This document shows positions 57,813-64,000 of a stretch of DNA of 64,000 bases, in pieces. A model generated the notes under the pieces. That model saw only the letters and a list, made by a program, of their open reading frames with translations, was not told the DNA's origin and did no database searches. The stretch's first letter is position 1. Each line of letters opens with the position of its first letter. The translations under genes were made by a program, and so were the position numbers. Source of the stretch: Amorphophallus konjac (Eukaryota > Streptophyta > Magnoliopsida > Alismatales > Araceae); assembly GCA_022559845.1 (NCBI GenBank), contig CM040117.1, positions 77,041,731-77,105,730 on the forward strand. Direction: 5' to 3'.

Positions 57813-58269
57813 CACTTGTCCCCATTCTACTCCCGAGCCTTGGTATGCTCGGAGGAGTAGCTGTTAGGGTTTTGGACCAGCGAGGCTCGGATGGGTGGAG
57901 ATCTGGCGGTGTTAAGAAGCCACGTGTTGTGGTCACCTGGGCCCGTAATAATGATAATCCTGACGGATTTGAAATGAAGGGGCCCCCTTTTCTTAGAGGT
58001 CGGAACGATGCGCCGCCTTCCGCGTGGGAATATAGGCGTTGTGCGCTTGTTGTCGTTCCATACTCCCTCCGTTTTAGGGTTTTTGCTCTCCTTCGTGCTT
58101 GCTTTTGGGCTCTTTGATGCGTCGTGAGGACACGACGAAAGAGCAGAGGCTTGCAGCGGCGTTCGCAGAGTTGGCGGAGATAACTGCGGAGGCAGTCTGA
58201 CAGCTTCCTCTTCCTCTAGAGTCTTCAGAATCTCGGGAGCATTTCTCTTCAAGTTCCTCTCCAGACTCT
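57813..58269 (+). other. Upstream region of the antisense ORF
   Basis: No clear TATA box was found on plus. Short frames such as 58116-58200 (MRRREDTTKEQRLAAAFAEL) end before the main ATG and could be an upstream ORF; weak. Confidence 0.4.
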
Positions 58270-60564
58270 ATGGTGGATCAACGTCTGGAGGTCAAAGAGT
58301 GGGAGGGCAAGTCTGTGGCGAGGGCGACAGTGATACCGCCGGCTCCAAACTGTAGCGAGCTGGGGGAGGCGGAGGTGAAATGGCTGGAGCACCAGTTTTG
58401 CCTACCCTATAAGTTTTATTTCACTGCTGCTGCCCCGCACGAGACGAGCTTGGATTCCCGTACGGGCCATATCTACACCTTCCTTCTATCGTGGAAGGGT
58501 GGGTTCCGCTTTCCCTTCGAGCCCTTTGTTCTTAAGCTTCTCGATTTCTTTCGGTTGGCGCCTGTACAGTTGGTAGCCAACTCTTATCTTCTTCTTTCCG
58601 CCTTTCACATCCTCTATCGCCAATGCGGGGTTCCTCCTTCCTTGGACTTCTTTCATTATTTTTTCGAGTTGAAGGCGCATCCCTCGGCCGGGAAGGGCTT
58701 CTATTTCATCCAGGCGAGGCGGAATAGGAGCTATGTCTCCTTGGCCGCGAAGGATTCTTTGCACAAGGGATGGAAAACTCAGTTCTTCTGGGTGGGGATT
58801 TCTTCGGTGGAGGAGACTTGGAGGTGTCCCGTAATCCCTAATTTCCATCCGAACATCCCTCCGAGGCAGGATGAGTTTTCTCCTGACGTGGAGGAGTATG
58901 CGACCATTTTGCTGAAGCGTCGTCAGTCCACGGAGGAGCTGGTTACTCTGGAGAACATCGAGCAGTGTCTTCTCACGCGGCTGACAGGTACGGGCGTCAC
59001 GAGTCAGCTTCTTCGTCGGATGACGAGACCATTTCCTTTTCCTGACCATATCTTCTTCTGCGCAGACGCCAGGCGGTCAGCTGTGGAGGAGGAGCCTACG
59101 GTCGAGTGGGCGGTGATCGATCTCGACAATGATTCGGCCATCGACGAGTCACGATCTCCCGAGGGGCACTCCCAAGCCCGAGATAAGGGCAAGGGGATGG
59201 CCCAGGAGGGGTCTTCCAGGTCACGGGGGGGCAAACGCAAAGATCCCATGGAGGGCATGATACGCGACACCGTGAAGGCCAAGAAGTGGGCCAAGAAGGC
59301 TGGGTCCGCCCCCGCTGTCGAGGATGACCCTGGCTCGAGGGCTCTCCCCTCATCCGAGCGAGATAGGGCCGACCTTGTTGGGCCAACTCCCCCATCTGTT
59401 GAGCGAGAGAGGGCCGAGGAGGCCAGAGCAGCTTCTGGGGGCGGCGGCGTTGGATCGGCTCTCCCCTCAACAGGAGCTGAGGGGGCCGTAGTTGAAGTGG
59501 GCGACGCTGGGACCACGGCCGAGATTAGGGTGTCGATTGAGGCGGGTGACGCTCCGGGTGGCGGTGCAGGTGCCGAGCCGGTCGAGGCCGGGGGGTCGCG
59601 AGGAGCGGCGACTCAGCCCCAACCGACCGAGGCAAGAGGGGCGGATGAAGTAGCGGCTCGATCTGGGCCGGCCGGTGGGGCTCCCGAGGAGATGCAACTC
59701 GGAGGTGGGGCCCTTATTTCGGCGGCTCTGGAGAGGCTGGGCATCCAGGGCCCTCTTTATCAGGTATGTCGCAGCATAGTTGCGAAAGTGAAAGGGGGAG
59801 ACAGGCAGCACTCCCCGCCCGCGGCCCTCAAGATGGTTATGGAGGGCGGCTTGGTCTTGGCCCAGATGGGGGCCACTCTGGCTGAAGCTTACGCTCGGTC
59901 AGAGTCGGAGCAGTCGACCCTTGCCTGGACCCTTGGTGGGTCAGATAGAAAGGTAGCTCGACTCACCGAGGAGCGTAATGGGCTTCGGTGGGAGCTCTCC
60001 TCAGTTAGAGAGCTGGCGCGGGCGAGTCAAGCAGAGGCCCGGGCACTGACCGAGCAACTAGCTTGGGCCCGCGAATCGCTCGAGAGGAAGAGCAGGCTTC
60101 TTGAGGAGGAGCGTATGTCTCGCGTCGAGCTAGACGGCCAGTGGGAGGCTGAGCGCGCTGAGTTGGTGGACCGGGCTGAGGAAGCCGTGTGTCTTCTAAT
60201 GGAGGCCGAGGCTGATCGGGCCGAGGCGGAGAAGCAGATGGTCGAGGCCGGGCGGAGGTTATCTGAGGTGGAGCGGGAGAAGGCCGAACTCGTCGGTAGG
60301 TTGGAATCGGCCGGGGCGGAGGCACTTGAGCAATACAGACGCTCAGAGGCCTACCAGGTCGATCTTAAGGAGGCTGCCCTCCCCTACTATGAGTTAGCGC
60401 TTCACCGAGGCATCCGCATGGGATTCAAGCAAGGCTATGACCAGGCCATCTTTTACGCGGAGGAGCAGGCGTCCGAGATAATCAATTTCCCATCCGAGCA
60501 ATGCTATGACTCATATTTGTCATCCTTCGGTTCTTTTGGTTCGGCGTGGGAGGAAGGAGACTAG
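58270..60564 (+). CDS. Antisense ORF of Tat element J (putative gypsy-type transposon protein, 764 aa)
   Basis: An intact 764-codon frame on the strand opposite to pol. Residues ~25-240 form a globular domain (WLEHQFCLPYKFYFTAAAP; FVLKLLDFFRLAPVQLVANS; WKTQFFWVGISS) of the kind annotated as 'putative gypsy type transposon' (Transposase_28 family; recalled, not searched). Residues ~270-480 are Gly/Ala/Glu-rich and probably disordered. Residues ~540-700 form a long coiled coil (ERNGLRWELSSVRELARASQ ... AELVGRLESAGAEAL), then a conserved tail YYELALHRGIRMGFKQGYDQ. No nuclease or polymerase motif. GC content and codon use are far higher than in the neighbouring LTRs. Function unknown; possibly a nuclear accessory protein (inference). 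The start is the first ATG before the conserved domain. Confidence 0.82.
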   Translation: MVDQRLEVKEWEGKSVARATVIPPAPNCSELGEAEVKWLEHQFCLPYKFYFTAAAPHETSLDSRTGHIYTFLLSWKGGFRFPFEPFVLKLLDFFRLAPVQLVANSYLLLSAFHILYRQCGVPPSLDFFHYFFELKAHPSAGKGFYFIQARRNRSYVSLAAKDSLHKGWKTQFFWVGISSVEETWRCPVIPNFHPNIPPRQDEFSPDVEEYATILLKRRQSTEELVTLENIEQCLLTRLTGTGVTSQLLRRMTRPFPFPDHIFFCADARRSAVEEEPTVEWAVIDLDNDSAIDESRSPEGHSQARDKGKGMAQEGSSRSRGGKRKDPMEGMIRDTVKAKKWAKKAGSAPAVEDDPGSRALPSSERDRADLVGPTPPSVERERAEEARAASGGGGVGSALPSTGAEGAVVEVGDAGTTAEIRVSIEAGDAPGGGAGAEPVEAGGSRGAATQPQPTEARGADEVAARSGPAGGAPEEMQLGGGALISAALERLGIQGPLYQVCRSIVAKVKGGDRQHSPPAALKMVMEGGLVLAQMGATLAEAYARSESEQSTLAWTLGGSDRKVARLTEERNGLRWELSSVRELARASQAEARALTEQLAWARESLERKSRLLEEERMSRVELDGQWEAERAELVDRAEEAVCLLMEAEADRAEAEKQMVEAGRRLSEVEREKAELVGRLESAGAEALEQYRRSEAYQVDLKEAALPYYELALHRGIRMGFKQGYDQAIFYAEEQASEIINFPSEQCYDSYLSSFGSFGSAWEEGD

Positions 60565-61036
60565 GAGGGCTCTTCGTCCGAGGGGTCGCCAACTCCGGAT
60601 GCTCGGGAGGGCGCGCAACCGAGGCAGTTCCTACGCCGGTGGGGTCAGTGCCAGGGTCGGCCGTCACCGAAGGTGCCGGGGGTAGACCATCTAAGCCTCC
60701 CACTTCTGAGCCTCAGGGTGGGCTCGAGGCCTAATGTATCTATTTTGCTTTTTTTCCTTGTATGTCTTTCCTTTTTTGAAGAAAAAACTTCTCTTGTTGT
60801 GTAAAAGAAAAAACGTAAGGTAGTAGCGTTATGATGAAGACTAAACTTTTTTTTGTACCAGCATTACCGTAGTTTGTTCAGCGTATCTGCAATAGTTGGA
60901 AAGGGCCGATACTTTCTACGTGGATCTCGCACGAGGGTTGTGCGAGCGCCTGATAGGGTGTCTTTCCATTTTCTCATGGTTTAACTGCTTGGTCGTTCCG
61001 TGTGTCCCGCTGGGAGGGAACCGGTTGAAAGTGTCT
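60565..61036. other. Spacer between antisense ORF and pol end
   Basis: The first ~170 bp continue GC-rich, then an AT-rich T-tract (60740-60870), plausible as a 3' UTR of the antisense transcript. No gene. Confidence 0.5.
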
Positions 61037-64000
61037 ATCTCAGACTTTGGCGTTGTAGTATCGAGTGAGGCGGCGTTGATATTCCGTTGCTCGGATGTTG
61101 ACAATCTCTAGGAGTTCATCCGCTAGGTCGAGGTTTTCGAGCAGTTTCTGGTCGTTTGCCTCGAGCGAGAAATAGATGACTCGGAGGGAGGGATTGGCAA
61201 TCTCCAACGGGATCACGGCCTCGGCGCCGCACAACAGCTGAAAGGGACTTTCACTAGTTGCCGTTCTAGGAGTCGTTCTGTGTGACCAAAGTACGTTCGG
61301 CAATTCTTCAAGCCAGCTGCCCATGGCTTTGCCGAGCCTGGTCTTGATGCCTTTTAAGATAGTCTTATTGGCATTTTGACCAACCCGTTAGCTTGAGGGT
61401 GGGCGACCGAGGTGAAGTGATTGTGAATGTTTAGGTCGGCGCATCTGTCTCAGAAATAATGAGAATCAAATTATCAACCGTTATCGCTCACTATCACCCA
61501 GGGGATGCCGTAGCGACAGATGATCGACTTCCAGACGAAACTCTAGACGACTGTCTCGGTGATCCTAGTTGTGGCTTCGGCCTCGATCTATTTGGTGAAG
61601 TAGTCGATGGTGACGATGACGAACTTCTTCTGGGCCTGAGCTATAGGGAAAGGCCGAGGATGTTGATTCCCCAGCGAGCGAAAAGATAAGGCTCGGCTAT
61701 GGTGACGAGCTCCGTTGTCGGTTGATGGACCAAGTGGTCAAATCGCTGGCATCGGTCACAGTGCTATATGTAGGTCAGGCAGTCACGCTACAGAGTGGGC
61801 CACCAGTAACCTTGCCATAGCAAGATCCTGGCGAGCGACCTTCCTCCTAAATGTGCTCCGCACAGGCCTTCGTGAACCTCTTGAATCACTCGGTTGGCCT
61901 CACCAGTACTGAGGCACTTCAGGAGAGGACCGGAGAAGGATCTTCGGTATAAAGTGTCATCCAGAATGATGAATCGCCGAGCTTGGTACTTCAGTCTCTG
62001 GGCTTCCCGGGGGTCAGGAGGCTCTTGAGAGTCTTGGAGCCATGACATGTAGGGGGTACGCCAGTCGCTTGGGGAGGTTGAGTCAATAGCCAGAGCTCCG
62101 AATCAATGCTCGATCGCTCTAGCTCTTCAAGAAGGACCGATCGAGTACCCTCGGGGTCAAGAGAGGAGGCCAGCCTAGAGAGGGCATCCGCTCGGGAGTT
62201 TTCTTCCCGAGCTATTCAGACTACCTCAAAACTCTCGAACTGTTGTGCCACGGCTCTGACCAGTTGGAGGTATTTGACCATCGGTGCTTCTCAAGCTTCA
62301 TAATCGCCGTTGACCTGGCTAGTGACCAGTTGGGAGTCAGTGTGAATTCTGACTCGCTCAGCACCCAGCCGCCGGGCCATGCGGGCTCCCGAGATAAGGG
62401 CTTCGTACTCGGAGGCATTGTTGGACGCCTGGAAGTTGAACTTCAAGGCGTATTGTAGCTCTGCTCCTTCGGAGGACTTCAGGAGGATGCCGGCGCCGCT
62501 CCCCGCCGAGTTGGATGATCCGTCAATGAACAATTCCCAAGATGGCCCAGGCGCGGACGGAGATTTTTCTTCGGTCAGGATAGTGCTCTCGCGATGAAGT
62601 TAGCGAGCGCCTATCCTTTGATAGCCGAGCGAGGTCGATATGATATATCGTAGGCCCCGAGCATGATGGCCCACTTGACGAAGCGTCCCGAGGCTTCAGG
62701 GTGAGCGAGGGTTCTCTTCAATGGTTCGTCGATCAGCACGATGATGGAGTGCCCTTGGAAATAGGGTCGGAGGCGCTTTGCCGAGGTAACCAACGCTAGC
62801 GCGAGTTTCTCGATTGCGGGATACCTTCTCTCAGTCTCGTTGAGCACCTTGTAGGTGTAGTAGACCGGTCTCTCGACTCCCAAGTCATTTCTAACCAGGA
62901 CCGAGCTAACTGTGGATGGAGTTGCCGAGAGATAGAGATGCAAGGCTTCACCTGAGACAGGCTTGGAAAGTATCGGGGGTGAAGCCAGGAACTCCTTAAG
63001 CTCGGTGAACGCTCTTTGACATTTCTCATCCCATGCGAACGTAGCAGATGCCATTTTGGGCTCCCTCAACAGTTTGAAGAAGGGTAGGCATCGTTCGGCC
63101 GCACGGGATAGGAATCTGCTGAGCGCGGCAATGCGCCCTGTCAGGCGTTGAACGTCTTTGATGCAGGTGGGTGGGCACATGTCCAGGATGGCCTGGACTT
63201 TGTTGGGGTTGACCTCGATCCCACGCTGGGTCACCAAGAAGTCCAAGAACTTCCCGGACTTTACTCCGAAGGCGCACTTGGTGGGGTTAAGCATCATATT
63301 GTACCTCAGGAGGGTGTCAAAGGTCTCTGCTAGGTCAGCGAAGTGGTCCTCGGCCTTGGGGGTCTTGACGAGCATGTCGTCGATATAGGCCTCGACATTC
63401 CGGCCGAGCTGTCCCTCGAACATATGATTGACCAGCCTCTGGTACGTGGCTCCAGTATTTTTCAACCCGAAAGGTATCCGGGTGTAGCAGTATACGCCGA
63501 AGTCGGTGATGAAGGCGGTCTTCTTGATGTCTTCTAGATCCATTCTGATCTGGTGGTAACCTGAATAGGCGTCTAAGAAGTTGAGTATCTCATTGCCCGA
63601 GGTTGAATCAACCAGTTGGTCGATGCTCGGTAATGGATATCAGTCCTTTGGTGTGGCCTTGTTTAAGTCGGTGAAGTCCATGCACATTCGCCACTTTCCC
63701 GAAGCTTTTGGCACCACGGTGATGTTAGCCAGCCACGTCGGGTACAGACCGATCTAAAAAGACCAATCTCTTTCCCCTTGGTGACTTGCTCCTTGATGAT
63801 CGCCCGCTTCTCTGGCGCGTGCTTCCTTCTGTGTTGTTGTACGGGCTTCATGGTCGGGTTGAGGTTGAGTTTATGCATTATTGTCTCTCCCGGTATCCCA
63901 GGGAGTTGATCATCAGACCATGCAAAGACTCGGATGTACCCAGGCTGAAAATCTTTGTACTGCTGCTGAACCTCAGATGGTAGGTCGGCTCCAATCTTTA
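61037..64000 (-). pseudogene. Element J pol: RT, RNase H, integrase (broken)
   Basis: From the right edge: RT N-terminal part (HKLNLNPTMKPVQQHRRKHA near 63875), a frame change, RT core in 63543-62611 (AYIDDMLVKTPKAEDHF near 63395; connection domain FAWDEKCQRAFTELKEFL near 63045). Next an RNase H (MFIDGSSNSAGSGAGILL at 62533; NNASEYEAL; TDSQLV), then the integrase HHCC finger (VHEGLCGAHLG near 61880; CDRC near 61760). A core with several stops follows (about 61700-61330) and the C-terminal region is 61324-61040 (LWSHRTTPRTATSESPFQLL). Frameshifts and stops occur near 63720, 63600, 62610, 62290 and through the integrase core, so it is inactive. Confidence 0.9.

Larger units (their letters stand above)
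57076..64000 (-). mobile_element. Element J: Tat-lineage Ty3/gypsy element, 3' part
   Basis: On the minus strand, pol enters from the right edge (RT, RNase H, integrase, ending about 61037). A ~3.2 kb region with a long antisense ORF follows, then PPT (57799-57812) and 3' LTR from 57798. YIDDMLVK in RT and the RNase H type point to Tat. Extra antisense ORFs between pol and 3' LTR are known in Tat-lineage plant elements such as RIRE2/Grande/Retand relatives. Its 5' half is outside the window. Confidence 0.85.

Noticed and set aside
58486..59811. Long minus-strand frames opposite the Tat antisense ORF
   Set aside because: Shadow frames of a GC-rich coding region; Arg/Pro/Ser-rich with no retroelement domain.

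Overview
The window is 64 kb of a flowering-plant nuclear genome. It is almost wholly LTR retrotransposons nested in one another, plus one CACTA DNA-transposon end carrying decayed copies of two ordinary plant genes. Evidence: Ty1/copia Sirevirus and Ty3/gypsy (Tekay-like, chromodomain-bearing and Tat) proteins, tRNA-iMet primer-binding sites, and intron-containing plant gene fragments. No intact cellular gene, rRNA, tRNA or CRISPR array was seen. The species cannot be named from the sequence.

Layout. (A) 1-5910, minus: 5' LTR, PBS and gag-pol of a Tekay-like chromovirus running off the left edge. It sits inside (B) 5911-29790, plus: a Sirevirus with gag tail, pol, env-like region and 3' LTR. 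B is split by a 2.4 kb solo LTR (7236-9636, TSD CAAGT) and by (C) 17045-27910, minus: a complete pol-less Sirevirus with both LTRs and TSD GGCTC. B ends against (D) 29791-31544, part of a Tekay-like LTR in minus orientation. D is followed by (E) 31545-33182, part of a Sirevirus-like LTR, plus. E is cut by (F) 33183-38152, plus: an internally deleted chromovirus keeping a gag piece, an unknown reading frame and an integrase tail with chromodomain. F's 3' LTR is fused at a 5-bp microhomology to (G) 38153-50470, minus: a nearly full Sirevirus lacking an env-like ORF. (H) 50489-54007: a CACTA terminus and pseudogenes of ribosomal protein eL33 (RPL35A) and an ETL1/CHR19-type SNF2 helicase. (I) 54008-56499: another Tekay-like LTR, minus. 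56500 to about 57075: a probable further LTR fragment. (J) about 57076 to the right edge, minus: a Tat-lineage element with broken pol and an intact 764-codon antisense ORF.

The parts form a layered record of insertions. Where both junctions are inside the window, target-site duplications fix the order (the solo LTR and C are both younger than B). Most coding regions carry stops or frameshifts. The open ones are the Tat antisense ORF and the visible A gag-pol frame after two early stops.

The most interesting signals are non-coding. At least six LTR families each carry a dense array of a family-specific 9-12 bp motif, mostly palindromic or hairpin-forming. In the Sirevirus LTRs the array lies just upstream of the TATA box. 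All four Sirevirus LTR families here also share an ~80-bp module of three hairpins whose stems change by compensating substitutions, a conserved block near the LTR end, and a conserved post-pol motif.
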